Below, piece by piece: positions 52,697 to 60,857 of a stretch of DNA of 64,000 nt (within the stretch, counting starts at the first letter, position 1; each line of letters begins with the position of its first letter). Origin of the DNA: Oceanobacillus arenosus (GTDB taxonomy: Bacteria; Bacillota; Bacilli; Bacillales; Amphibacillaceae). Made by a program: the position numbers and the translations under genes. The stretch lies in assembly GCF_003369575.1 (NCBI RefSeq), contig NZ_PIOC01000004.1, forward strand, positions 1 through 64,000. The letters are read 5' to 3'. Under the pieces are notes generated by a model that saw only the letters and a program-made list of their open reading frames with translations, was not told the origin of the DNA and did not search any database.

Positions 52697-53116
52697 TTAT
52701 TTTAACTGCTTTTTCTTCATTCTTGTGCCCAGTATGATAAAGGCGACATAGATTACGATGGCAATCGAATCTATAATCGTATCCTTAAGCCCTGAAACAT
52801 CAAAGAATGCCGTTACACCAAGAATAGCCATCAATCGGACGATCAGGATTGCTACAATCAACCATGCTGAAAACTGGATTTTTGATTGATCAGTTTGGAA
52901 TGACATGTAGATGAAAGCAATGCCAAAGACCAGATTCTCCACCGTGATGACATGCCAGACATACGTGAATATTGTCTGGGTACCCACGGATATCGTTTCA
53001 ATGTTGAGTGTGGGTAGCACAGCGGACTGCCCGTTCCATGCGTGTGTAAAGGCAAACAGTATCGCAAGGACGCCTGCAATCAGATAATAAAAATTCGTAA
53101 TCTTGATGTTCATCAC
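52697..53116 (-). CDS. Four-span membrane protein, unknown
   Basis: About 139 aa; the initiation codon may be the first or second of two adjacent ATGs at 53116/53113, preceded by AAGGAAGG. Four hydrophobic helices: NFYYLIAGVLAILFAFTHAWNG, IFTYVWHVITVENLVFGIAFIYMS, SAWLIVAILIVRLMAILGVTAFF and IIDSIAIVIYVAFIILGTRM. A conserved FTHAWNG and TYVWHVITVEN pattern with His/Trp/Glu is suggestive of a small conserved family, name not recognised. No catalytic site. Confidence 0.6.
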   Translation of the reverse strand: MMNIKITNFYYLIAGVLAILFAFTHAWNGQSAVLPTLNIETISVGTQTIFTYVWHVITVENLVFGIAFIYMSFQTDQSKIQFSAWLIVAILIVRLMAILGVTAFFDVSGLKDTIIDSIAIVIYVAFIILGTRMKKKQLK

Positions 53117-53333
53117 AACCTTCCTTAGAAATTCCTGGTTCCTTCTTTCTCTTTTTATTTTTTCTTTATATTCTAATTTATATCTTAAAATTGATTTAAT
53201 GAACGTTACTTCAAATAAAGTGGCTCATTTCGGTGACTTTGTCATTTTATAACACTAGTCAACGACGTTAGCGTTTAAGTGTATCTCTTCACAATTAACT
53301 TAATGAAATATTCAATTAATTATCGTCATTATA

Positions 53334-53372
53334 ACAAAAACCCGCCTAAAACCTAGACGAGTTTTATCTGTC
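53334..53372 (-). terminator. Possible terminator after the DUF4097-type gene
   Basis: On the minus strand AAAACTCGTCTA pairs with TAGGCGGGTTTT (two G-U pairs), followed by TTGTT. Confidence 0.5.
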
Positions 53373-53461
53373 AATAAATTGGTCAACTTCGATGTTATTT
53401 GAGGGCTGTTTTTAAGAAATGCACCTCAATACAGAATCCTATACTCTCTTATATACCTCTT

Positions 53462-54505
53462 CTATTTTACCTGTAGGATTTTAATATCTCCAGACCTTGC
53501 CTTTAGTATGATCGGATTTTCTCCTGAACCAATACTTCCTTCTAATCTATGTTTAGCTTGTCCCTCTATTTGCAATGGGAGATTTGTTCTTATTTTTCCA
53601 GACCTTGTTTTCGCGTTGATTGTAGCATTCAGCTTTTCTGAGGAGATTTCAACCGTTATGTCGCCACTACTTGTTTCGATATCATATGCCGCTTCATCCA
53701 CTGTAGAAAATTCTACATCTCCAGAGCTAGATTCTGCTTTCACATTTCCCTGAAAGCTGCGAACATTAATTTCGCCTGAGGATGTTCTTACACTTGTTTG
53801 TTCTGTCATCAAGTAGTCTGCTGCTATATCACCTGAATTGGCGCGAAGTGATGCCGTATTGACAATTACTTTCTCCAATTCCATTTCTCCTGAAGAGGTT
53901 TCTATTTCGAGAGATTTCCCATGGAGATTCTTTACAACAATATCTCCCGAACTAGCAGATCCATGAATCACATTACTAGAAATATTTTTTAACTTTGCTT
54001 CACCAGAGGATGTTTCAAAGGACAGTTTCTCTACCTCGCTGTCTTTCAAAGATAGATCTCCCGAGGATGCGATAATACTAGCTTGCTTTGATAAAATACG
54101 GACAGCTTCCATATCCCCAGATTCAGTTTGCATTGAGATTGATTCGGTAATAATGTTCGAAATTTCAACATCACCCGAACCTGTTCTTATTTCCCAGTTA
54201 TCTGCAATCTCCTTTGGTAAAGTCAGTTGCAAGCGGGCATTTGAAAAATGAATCGAAAATAAACCATGGTTCCGATTTTGCTCTTTAACTTTAATTTCAA
54301 GGCGTCCATCCACTATCTTTGTTTCCAAGAAAGGTCCATCCTCATATGTTTCAAAATAGAGAGCAATCCCCGACGCTTCGTGTGTTAAAACTTCGACATT
54401 CGTTTGACCTGTTGAAATCCCAAGATGCTGTAACTTATCTATGTCAAACGTTTCTTCCTCAATAATTGGTGGTGCTGAACGTTTCAACAAATTTATCGTC
54501 TTCAT
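53462..54505 (-). CDS. DUF4097/YvlB-like beta-repeat protein
   Basis: 347 aa from ATG 54505 (GGAGTGTGG upstream). No signal peptide. After an N-terminal region (1-105), residues about 105-330 are a run of roughly eleven 20-residue repeats with the signature ETSSGD/E, for example EIRTGSGDVEISNI, MQTESGDMEAVRI, IIASSGDLSLKDS, FETSSGEAKLKNI, IETSSGEMELEKV and VRTSSGEINVRSF. These read as coils of a right-handed beta-solenoid, the DUF4097 family (YvlB-type). Cellular role unknown, associated with envelope stress operons in bacilli. Confidence 0.85.
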   Translation of the reverse strand: MKTINLLKRSAPPIIEEETFDIDKLQHLGISTGQTNVEVLTHEASGIALYFETYEDGPFLETKIVDGRLEIKVKEQNRNHGLFSIHFSNARLQLTLPKEIADNWEIRTGSGDVEISNIITESISMQTESGDMEAVRILSKQASIIASSGDLSLKDSEVEKLSFETSSGEAKLKNISSNVIHGSASSGDIVVKNLHGKSLEIETSSGEMELEKVIVNTASLRANSGDIAADYLMTEQTSVRTSSGEINVRSFQGNVKAESSSGDVEFSTVDEAAYDIETSSGDITVEISSEKLNATINAKTRSGKIRTNLPLQIEGQAKHRLEGSIGSGENPIILKARSGDIKILQVK

Positions 54506-54616
54506 AATCCACACTCCATCTTTTATTATCAATACACTGTCTTCATTTTAGCGAACTTTTGATTAGATAAGGAACCAGCCCACGGTTGATTTTCCCTCCG
54601 TCCAGAGATGGATATC

Positions 54617-56053
54617 TTAATTAAAACTACTATTCTGCTTCTGTGTAATTAAACTAACAGATACATAAGCAATAAGTGCGAGCAGAATCGACGATACAAC
54701 AGAGTGCATCCCGAATGGCTGAGGATAATACGTTTCAAAGATAATGTAGAACACAATCCCGACAATACTTGAGGACATCGCCCCATACTTATTCCCTTTA
54801 CGCCAGTATAACCCACCAATGATTGGCCAAATAAATGCTGCTTCTAATCCACCCATGGAGAACAAGTTTAACCAAATAATCAAATCAGGTGGATGGAGTG
54901 ACATTAATACGACAATAATACCTAAAACGGTTGTCACGCCCATACTTAAGCGTCTTATCCCTGATTCAGATACTTTTGGATTGATATAATTTATATAGAC
55001 ATCCTTTACAACTGTTGAGCTAACTAAGATCAGTAACGCATTAACCGTCGACATGATAGCCGCCATCGGTGCCGCTAAAACGATACCTGCAAGCCAAGGC
55101 GGGAGCACCTCCATAGAAATAAGTGGCATCACGGTATCTCCTACTTCGATTCCGGGTAAAATTGGTCTAGCGAATACACCAATAAGATGCATATTTAACA
55201 TAATAAAGCCAACAACAACGGTGCTAATCACGATGCCACGATGTAGTGATTTTGAGTTTTTATAGGACATCGCACGTACGGCAATTTGCGGAAGTGCTAC
55301 AACCCCTACCCCAACAAGGACCCAAAAGGAGGAAACATATTGTGGTGTCAAATCCGCATTTGCACCAAATGGCGTAATTAAATTTGGATTCTCTGCTGCT
55401 AAGTCTGAGATAATAGCGGGAATACCTCCACCAGCAATGATTACCCCAACTAATAAAATTAACGTACCAATAAACATGACACTACCTTGAATCGTATCGG
55501 TAATCGCAACCGCACGAAATCCACCAATAATAACATAAATTAGGACAGATGCTGTAAAAATAAACAAAGCAGTTATGTACGGTAATCCAGTTAATGATTG
55601 AATTAAACGTCCCCCACCAATCCACTGCGCAGACATCGCGGAGAAGAGAAAGATAATAATACTTATAGCAGATATGAGGACAACCCATTTTGATTGATAG
55701 CGATCCTTCAAAAAATCAACGATTGTAACAGCATTATATTTGCGCGTTATGATGGCGAACTTTTTTCCTAGGATCATTAATACAAAATATCCTGTTACAA
55801 CCTGCGACATCGAAAGCAGGACCCACCCCAGACCTTGATTATACGCCGCTCCTGGTCCGCTGAGGAAACTGCTGGCGCTGCCATACGTCGATACTAACGT
55901 CATCGCTAGGACAAATCCACCTAAGCTCCGCCCACCTAAAAAATATTCTTGTAAAAAGGAATCACTCGATTTAACATGCCTTGCAGCCCATACTCCAACA
56001 ATAAACACGATAACTAAAAATAATAGCAAAGGTAAAATTACTTGCCAGTTCAT
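54617..56053 (-). CDS. panF: Sodium/pantothenate symporter
   Basis: 478 aa sodium:solute symporter with about 13 spans. VGVWAARHVKSSDSFLQEYFLGGRSLGGFVLAMTLVSTYGSASSFLSGPGAAYNQGLGWVLL is the PanF N-terminal half; the SSS signature region GLPYITALFIFTASVLIYVIIGGFRAVAITDTIQG lies near 158-192, and VLLGVGVVALPQIAVRAMSYKNSKSLHRG follows. Imports pantothenate with Na+. The yhdT gene overlaps its start, as in E. coli. Transcription unit ends without a clear terminator. Confidence 0.88.
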   Translation of the reverse strand: MNWQVILPLLLFLVIVFIVGVWAARHVKSSDSFLQEYFLGGRSLGGFVLAMTLVSTYGSASSFLSGPGAAYNQGLGWVLLSMSQVVTGYFVLMILGKKFAIITRKYNAVTIVDFLKDRYQSKWVVLISAISIIIFLFSAMSAQWIGGGRLIQSLTGLPYITALFIFTASVLIYVIIGGFRAVAITDTIQGSVMFIGTLILLVGVIIAGGGIPAIISDLAAENPNLITPFGANADLTPQYVSSFWVLVGVGVVALPQIAVRAMSYKNSKSLHRGIVISTVVVGFIMLNMHLIGVFARPILPGIEVGDTVMPLISMEVLPPWLAGIVLAAPMAAIMSTVNALLILVSSTVVKDVYINYINPKVSESGIRRLSMGVTTVLGIIVVLMSLHPPDLIIWLNLFSMGGLEAAFIWPIIGGLYWRKGNKYGAMSSSIVGIVFYIIFETYYPQPFGMHSVVSSILLALIAYVSVSLITQKQNSSFN

Positions 56054-56340
56054 TTATCCTCATTCTCCTCATCATCATCGAATGGAACATCCACGAAAAA
56101 ATACTTTACTGCTATGATTACTAGTACTACCATTACGATAAACCCCACGACGCAACTATAAAAAAACCAGTTTGGCAAACCAAACGTATAGGAATAGTTA
56201 CTAGGATCTTGTCCACCTAATCCATACGCAAATCCAAACCACCAAATAAAATTAAAGATGACTAGCCCAACACCAATTAGAGCCTCGCGATTGGCTATTT
56301 TAAAACGATAATCATTTTTATCGGTATCTTCTTTCTTCAA
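56050..56340 (-). CDS. yhdT: YhdT/DUF997-family membrane protein
   Basis: 96 aa with two spans (EALIGVGLVIFNFIWWFGFAYGLG and WFFYSCVVGFIVMVVLVIIAVKYFFVDVPFDD). ANREALIGVGLVIFNFIWWFGFAYGLG is the DUF997 signature. Always found next to panF and thought to be an accessory subunit or chaperone of the symporter. Its stop overlaps the panF start by 4 bases. Confidence 0.87.
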   Translation of the reverse strand: MKKEDTDKNDYRFKIANREALIGVGLVIFNFIWWFGFAYGLGGQDPSNYSYTFGLPNWFFYSCVVGFIVMVVLVIIAVKYFFVDVPFDDDEENEDK

Positions 56341-56494
56341 CAGTATTGCCCCCTCTAAAAATCATTCCAAGAAACGATTCAGCTTTTTTTACATAGTATC
56401 AATTATAGCAAGTAGAAGAAAAATGTAAATAATGAGCTATTTTTAAAAATGATTTTTAAGAATAGTTTGCCAATTTATGAACCTTATTATATAT

Positions 56495-56523
56495 TTGAAA
56501 TATATTGGAAGAGAGTATATAAT
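56495..56523 (+). promoter_or_regulatory. tRNA-Ala promoter
   Basis: TTGAAA (56495-56500), 17 bases, TATAAT (56518-56523). Predicted start about 15 bases before the tRNA. Confidence 0.8.
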
Positions 56524-56545
56524 GAAGGTTCTGCAGGGATTTTTC

Positions 56546-56616
56546 GGGGCTATGGTATAATGGGATTACACTTGAATGGCATTCAAGTAATCGGGGTTCA
56601 ATTCCCCGTGGCTCCA
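56546..56616 (+). tRNA. tRNA-Ala (anticodon GGC)
   Basis: Folds as a 71-nt tRNA. Acceptor GGGGCTA with TGGCTCC (one G-U, one U-G), D-arm with only three good pairs around AATGGGA, anticodon stem CTTGA/TCAAG with loop ATGGCAT (anticodon GGC, 56578-56580), 4-base variable loop TAAT, T-arm CGGGG-TTCAATT-CCCCG and discriminator A. CCA is not encoded. The short D-stem and GGC anticodon make it an uncommon alanine isoacceptor beside the usual UGC species. Transcribed alone, between a consensus promoter and a strong terminator. Confidence 0.88.
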
Positions 56617-56634
56617 TCTTAATTATTGTAATAT

Positions 56635-56685
56635 AAAAGACTAGCAAGACACATTCTTCAGGTGTCTTGCTAGTCTTTTTTTTTT
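56635..56685 (+). terminator. tRNA terminator
   Basis: 18-bp perfect stem AAAAGACTAGCAAGACAC (56635-56652) with its complement (56662-56679), then a long T-run. Confidence 0.92.
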
Positions 56686-56743
56686 AGAGTTTCATTGTTG
56701 GACAGGAGGAACTATCGGTAGAAGCGGTTCACGAGCTTTTTCC

Positions 56744-56909
56744 TGATAAAGTGAAACTTCATTCAGTGGGAGTTTTCATTATTCCCACTGAATGTTAGTT
56801 GAACAGAATCGGGAATTTGACTTTCTGTTGATCCCCCACTTACAATTCTTGTTTTTTCCCGAATTCTTTTCGTTAAGGGTCTTACAACCAGTTAATTCGG
56901 GATAAATGG
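56744..56909 (+). repeat. Dispersed repeat family D, copy 1 (interrupted)
   Basis: GATAAAGTGAAACTTCATTCAGTGGGAG and the hairpin TTCAGTGGGA/TCCCACTGAA at the left, then an interposed stretch (56801-56876), then GGGTCTTACAACCAGTTAATTCGGGATAAATGG at the right end. The uninterrupted inverted copy is at 60413-60477. Confidence 0.65.
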
Positions 56910-56922
56910 ATTGGTGTGCTGG

Positions 56923-57075
56923 CAAGTAGTCGATTATATTGATGTGGGACCAATATTCAATACAACAACAAAGCTTGATGCTAAATCTGCTGTTGGTCTG
57001 GAATGGATAACAACATTAAGAAGGCATTTTCCTGATCTCCCAATTGTCTTGATTACAACAGAAAATGCCACCTCT
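56923..57075 (+). pseudogene. Thiamine-phosphate synthase (ThiE/TenI) C-terminal fragment
   Basis: QVVDYIDVGPIFNTTTKLDAKSAVGLEWITTLRRHFPDLPIVLITTENA follows the ThiE core (ADYIGVGPIF.T.TK.DA...GLE.I..LR...PDLPIVGIGGI..ENA), with the glycine phosphate loop IVGIGGI shortened to IVLI. It has no start, lacks the first 110 or so residues and the last 25, and is flanked by repeat D on the left and cut by the GNAT gene end on the right. Confidence 0.8.
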
Positions 57076-57523
57076 ACCCTATTCTTGCAAACTGCGAAAT
57101 ATAAATTCCCTCCGCTACCTCAACTTCGTCATTTTTTTCAAAGCCTAACTTTTCATATAGTTTAATTGCAGGGTGATTCTTTGAACCCGTACTAACAAGG
57201 AGCCTCCTACCATTTGCACAATGAATAATCTCTAGTAATAGAGACTTAGCGATACCTTTCCTGAAGTATTTAGGTTTGACGACAAGACGGCAAATATCAA
57301 CCTCCAATTCCGTTTCCACATACGAAATTAATCCTACTATTTCTTTATCCAACATAAATCCCACAAAAGTTTCTTGCGATGCCATGATTTCTCCCACGGT
57401 ATCGCTTAGCTGAGGGATACCATGAAATCCAATAAGATCTGCTTCTATTTCATATGCTGTAATTTGAATAGCAAGTATCCATTTAGCAATCTGTTTATTT
57501 CGGTTATTTAGTGTTCGAATCAT
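57074..57523 (-). CDS. GNAT-family N-acetyltransferase
   Basis: 149 aa. Motif A ICRLVVKPKYFRKGIAKSLLLEIIHC and motif B VSTGSKNHPAIKLYEKLGFEKNDEVEVAEGIYISQFAR identify a GNAT fold of the RimI-like kind. N-terminus: MIRTLNNRNKQIAKWILAIQITAYEIEADLIGFHGIP. Substrate unknown. GGGGAG upstream of the ATG at 57523. It ends on the ThiE relic. Confidence 0.83.
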   Translation of the reverse strand: MIRTLNNRNKQIAKWILAIQITAYEIEADLIGFHGIPQLSDTVGEIMASQETFVGFMLDKEIVGLISYVETELEVDICRLVVKPKYFRKGIAKSLLLEIIHCANGRRLLVSTGSKNHPAIKLYEKLGFEKNDEVEVAEGIYISQFARIG

Positions 57524-57692
57524 TCATAACTCCCCTATTCATCCATTACCCTTGTTATACATGATCTTCATGGAAAAGCAAACTTATAAAGTGAAACTAA
57601 CATCATCGTTTTAATGATTGATTGTCCACTCCTCACGCAATCTGCTTGCATAAAATAATAATATGCCAATAAATTGTGAAGGAGGTGATTAC

Positions 57693-58370
57693 TTGTCAGA
57701 AAAAAAAGGAATATACTCCTCTTCTCGTAGCCATTCGCACGCTTTTGAACCATTTATTAGCCCCAACCCTATAACCTCATTTAATCCTGTTCAACGTTAT
57801 CCTAAAATAGACAAAACCGTATTTGTGAGTCAGTTTTCCAGTGTTATAGGTGATGTTACCATAAAAAACAATGTTTATGTAGCACCTAATGTTAGTATAC
57901 GTGCGGATGAAGGAACTCCTTTTCACATCAGTTCTAATACAAATATCCAGGATGGCGTCATTTTACATGGTTTATTAAATCGAAGAATTTTAGTTGGAAG
58001 TAAAAGGTATTCTATATTCATTGGAAATCAAGTGTCCATCGCTCATGGCGCACTTGTACATGGTCCATGTTTTATCGGCGACAAAGTATTTGTTGGTTTT
58101 AACGCCATTGTTTATAATGCTATTGTTGGGGAAGGCTCATTTATTTCTTATAATGCAGTCGTAACAAATGGCGTTCGGATTCTACCCAACAGTTTCGTCC
58201 CACCTGGAGCTAATATTGATTCTCAAGAGAAAGCTAACGCACTTTCACGAGTACCAGAGGATAGTAAGGAATTTGCACGCGAAGTTCAGCGCGTCAATCA
58301 GGAATTCCCCGCATCCTATCAGTTGTTATTTGGGAAAAATCGTTGCTCCTGTGGAATTTCCTATGATTAA
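57693..58370 (+). CDS. Gamma-carbonic-anhydrase-like protein
   Basis: 225 aa with TTG start at 57693 (GGAGGTG 7 bases before). Left-handed beta-helix hexapeptide repeats: VSQFSSVIGDVTIKNNVYVAPNVSIRADEGTPFHISSNTNIQDGVILHG, then YSIFIGNQVSIAHGALVHGPCFIGDKVFVGFNAIVYNAIVGEGSFISYNAVVTNGVRI. The three zinc histidines of Cam/CcmM (HG after DGVIL, and AHGALVHG) are present, as is the RADEG motif. C-terminal helix ends with CSCGISYD. Likely a carbonic anhydrase or metal-binding relative; activity not certain. Confidence 0.82.
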   Translation: MSEKKGIYSSSRSHSHAFEPFISPNPITSFNPVQRYPKIDKTVFVSQFSSVIGDVTIKNNVYVAPNVSIRADEGTPFHISSNTNIQDGVILHGLLNRRILVGSKRYSIFIGNQVSIAHGALVHGPCFIGDKVFVGFNAIVYNAIVGEGSFISYNAVVTNGVRILPNSFVPPGANIDSQEKANALSRVPEDSKEFAREVQRVNQEFPASYQLLFGKNRCSCGISYD

Positions 58371-58417
58371 CATTAAAATAGATGCGTTACTGTAATAATC
58401 ATTTGAAATTAACCTCA

Positions 58418-58448
58418 ATAAATAGCCTAGTTGAACTAGGCTATTTTA
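58418..58448 (+). terminator. Intrinsic terminator
   Basis: AATAGCCTAG (58421-58430) with CTAGGCTATT (58436-58445), then TTAATAG. Confidence 0.7.
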
Positions 58449-58535
58449 ATAGACAAAAACATCATTGTGACATTTTACCAGACTGATACACATTCTTTAT
58501 ATAAGATTATCCCATCTTTTTCGATATAGCATTTC

Positions 58536-59564
58536 TCATATTTGCCGATATTTTCTAAGTGCAACGATGTTTAATATCATGAACAATACAGAAAAGCCAA
58601 TTAGGGAGAGGATATTGATATAGATTTCACTCCAGCCATACCCTCTAACCATTACATCTCGTAATGCATCTGCAGCATAATACAGCGGAGTGAACGGTCC
58701 AACCCAACTTAACCAATTCGAAATCGTTTCTAAATTAAATAATCCCGAGAAGAAAATCTGCGGAATAACCACAATCGGAATGAATTGAATCATTTGTAAC
58801 TCATTATTTGCAAAAGAGGAAATCAATATTCCTAGGGTCAACGCAGTCAGAGCAAGTGCCAGTGTGATGATGAGCACATAAATAAACGTTCCTTCCATCA
58901 TCATATCCAGCACATAAATTGCATACCAAGCAATAATGGTGGATTGAATCATCGTGAAAATCCCAAAACCAAACACATAACCCATCACAATTTCCCATTT
59001 CCGTATTGGAGTTGATAGCAATCTTTCAAGTGTACCTGTTGTACGCTCTCTAATAAATGAAACCCCTGCGATTAGAAAGACAAAGAAAAAGACAAAAAAT
59101 CCAAGTAATACCGGTCCAAAATAATCAAATGACCCCATATCGCTGGAACCATGTAAATAATCCACTTCAAGCGCACTTGTATTTCCATTTTGCTGGAGCT
59201 TCACAAATGCCGATTGGATCCATTTTAATGTTGCACCATTTACACTCGGATCACTACCTTCAAGGAAAACAGAAGGCACTTGCCTTTCTAACACAATATA
59301 TCCATCTATATCTTGGTTTATCAGGTCTTTATTTGCTTCCCCTTCATTGCTGTACTCCGTTATTACTGCATCCTTCAATTCCATTTGTTCCGTGATCATT
59401 TCAGGGAGACCAACAAAGCCAATTTTGGGAACATAATCATCCCCGTTAAAAACTAAATGCAGCATTGTCAGTACCAGAATAGGTGCAAAAATGAGCAATG
59501 CTAATGTCCGCTTATCTCGAATAATTTGCCGTAGAATCCTGATTGTTAGCGCCATAGCCCTCAT
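58536..59564 (-). CDS. ABC-2 transporter permease
   Basis: 342 aa from ATG 59564 (GGAGGTG 6 bases before; the site lies in the end of the ATPase gene). ABC-2-membrane fold with an extracellular loop: TRILRQIIRDKRTLALLIFAPILVLTMLHLVF first, then DYFGPVLLGFFVFFFVFLIAGVSFIRERTTGTLERLLSTPIRKWEIVMGYVFGF, the family's conserved coupling segment, and FSGLFNLETISNWLSWVGPFTPLYYAADALRDVMVRG near the end. This is the YhfJ/DrrB-like class that exports drugs or peptides. Works with the ATPase 1 base upstream. Confidence 0.87.
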   Translation of the reverse strand: MRAMALTIRILRQIIRDKRTLALLIFAPILVLTMLHLVFNGDDYVPKIGFVGLPEMITEQMELKDAVITEYSNEGEANKDLINQDIDGYIVLERQVPSVFLEGSDPSVNGATLKWIQSAFVKLQQNGNTSALEVDYLHGSSDMGSFDYFGPVLLGFFVFFFVFLIAGVSFIRERTTGTLERLLSTPIRKWEIVMGYVFGFGIFTMIQSTIIAWYAIYVLDMMMEGTFIYVLIITLALALTALTLGILISSFANNELQMIQFIPIVVIPQIFFSGLFNLETISNWLSWVGPFTPLYYAADALRDVMVRGYGWSEIYINILSLIGFSVLFMILNIVALRKYRQI

Positions 59565-59565
59565 C

Positions 59566-60291
59566 TTAAGCACCTCCATAGATAAGAAAAGCGTCTTCAA
59601 TTGTCTTGGCATTAGTTTCCTTCTTCAGTTCCTCGGGTGTGCCAACTGCAATCATCATTCCGTCACGCATCAACCCTAAGCGACCACACTTTTCCGCCTC
59701 ATCCATTACATGTGTGGTGACAATAATCGTTGTTCCCTTATGATTTAATTCATAAAATGCTTCCCATATACTTTTCCTTAGTACCGGATCAATGCCAACA
59801 GTCGGTTCATCAAGTATCAACATTTCTGGTTCATGTAGAAGTGCAATCGCAAGCGACAGCCTCCGCTTCATCCCACCAGAATAATTCCTTACAGGCTTAT
59901 GAAGATGCTCCCTTAAATTCACAATCTGCATCACTTCACTAATTCTCTGTTTCTGCTTTTTCCCTTTCAGCCCATAAAGACTAGCAAAAAACTGTAGATT
60001 TTCATTTGCGGTTAAATCCTCGTACAGGGCATCAGCTTGTGCCATATACCCTACTCTCTCCATTAGTTTCAACGATGGCATCTTCTCTTGGAAGAGATAA
60101 TTTTCTCCAGAGGTTGGCACATCAAGTCCAGCCAATTCTTTTACCAATGTCGATTTCCCAGCACCTGAGGGTCCTAGAAGGCCAAATATTTCACCCTCGT
60201 TGATTTCTAAATTAATATTCTTTAATACTTCGTGTTTTCCAAATTGCTTTGACACCTGACGAATCGATATACAGGCATTTTCATTTTCCAT
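59566..60291 (-). CDS. ABC-2 transporter ATP-binding protein
   Basis: 241 aa. Walker A GPSGAGKSTLVKELAG (about 38-53), Q-loop GYMAQADALYEDLT, signature VRNYSGGMKRRLSLAIALLH and Walker B EMLILDEPTVGIDPVLR, switch His in IIVTTHVMDEAEKC. DrrA/ABC-2 class. Stop and start of the permease are one base apart. Promoter region upstream contains repeat families B and D. Confidence 0.9.
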   Translation of the reverse strand: MENENACISIRQVSKQFGKHEVLKNINLEINEGEIFGLLGPSGAGKSTLVKELAGLDVPTSGENYLFQEKMPSLKLMERVGYMAQADALYEDLTANENLQFFASLYGLKGKKQKQRISEVMQIVNLREHLHKPVRNYSGGMKRRLSLAIALLHEPEMLILDEPTVGIDPVLRKSIWEAFYELNHKGTTIIVTTHVMDEAEKCGRLGLMRDGMMIAVGTPEELKKETNAKTIEDAFLIYGGA

Positions 60292-60368
60292 CTGTATTCA
60301 CCCTTTCTAAAGTAGTAAGTAATTACTTTTATTTTTTTATCCTCTAACAAAGGGGCTGAGTAAATGCC

Positions 60369-60394
60369 CTTGTCGAATATCATCGTGACATTTG
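60369..60394 (+). repeat. Repeat family B, short fragment
   Basis: TTGTCGAATATCATCGTGAC, the left-end word of copies 1-3, without the following units. Confidence 0.4.
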
Positions 60395-60412
60395 TTTATA
60401 TTAATGTTCAGC

Positions 60413-60477
60413 CCATTTATCTCGAATTAACTGGCTGTAAGACCCCCACTTAATGGGGCTTCACTTTATCAGTCCAG
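60413..60477 (-). repeat. Dispersed repeat family D, copy 2 (uninterrupted)
   Basis: On the minus strand: GATAAAGTGAAGCCCC, ATTAAGTGGGGGTCTTAC, AGCCAGTTAATTCGAGATAAATGG. The inner part forms a hairpin (CCCCATTAAGTGGGG). Confidence 0.65.
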
Positions 60478-60512
60478 TCCCATATATCAGCCTTCTTTAA
60501 CCACATTCAACT

Positions 60513-60857
60513 TTATGCATAAGGGATTTTTCTTCCTTCAATTAGTGCCTTTAAATTTGCCAAGGACTCATTAAACCCTGCTGAATTAATAGTTACGCTG
60601 ATTCCATCCTTTTCAGAATGTAAATGAAAAGTAAGCAAAAACTGTTGTTCATCCAAATAAACAGAAAACTCCTTATACGGGGTGACAGCATGAATTGTCA
60701 TCGACATTGGGTAGGACTCAGATAAATTATTATGAACACTAGGCATTAATGTGAATGTAATCTTCTCCCCTTCTTTAAGGTGGGGTATTTCCCATGGTGA
60801 ACCTAGTGCATACCATTGTTGAAGTTTCTTCTCATTTGTAATGGCATCCCATATCAT
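60513..60857 (-). CDS. AHSA1/SRPBCC-family protein with displaced N-terminus
   Basis: 114 aa from ATG 60857 (GGAGGG 6 bases before) or 124 aa from GTG 60887. MIWDAITNEKKLQQWYALGSPWEIPHLKEGEKITFTLMPS is the AHSA1 start after the usual first strand, and PYKEFSVYLDEQQFLLTFHLHSEKDGISVTINSAGF the later strands. The first beta strand (about 12-15 residues, normally ...KIEVSAPIEKVWDAIT) is missing or out of reading. The sequence around 60857-60893 resembles the repeat D word GATAAAGTGAAACCCATT...GGGAT, which may have created the present ribosome binding site. No partner gene. Confidence 0.65.
   Translation of the reverse strand: MIWDAITNEKKLQQWYALGSPWEIPHLKEGEKITFTLMPSVHNNLSESYPMSMTIHAVTPYKEFSVYLDEQQFLLTFHLHSEKDGISVTINSAGFNESLANLKALIEGRKIPYA

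Noticed and set aside
56456-56647. Minus-strand frame across the tRNA and its promoter
   Set aside because: Antisense to a confident tRNA, with no ribosome binding site.
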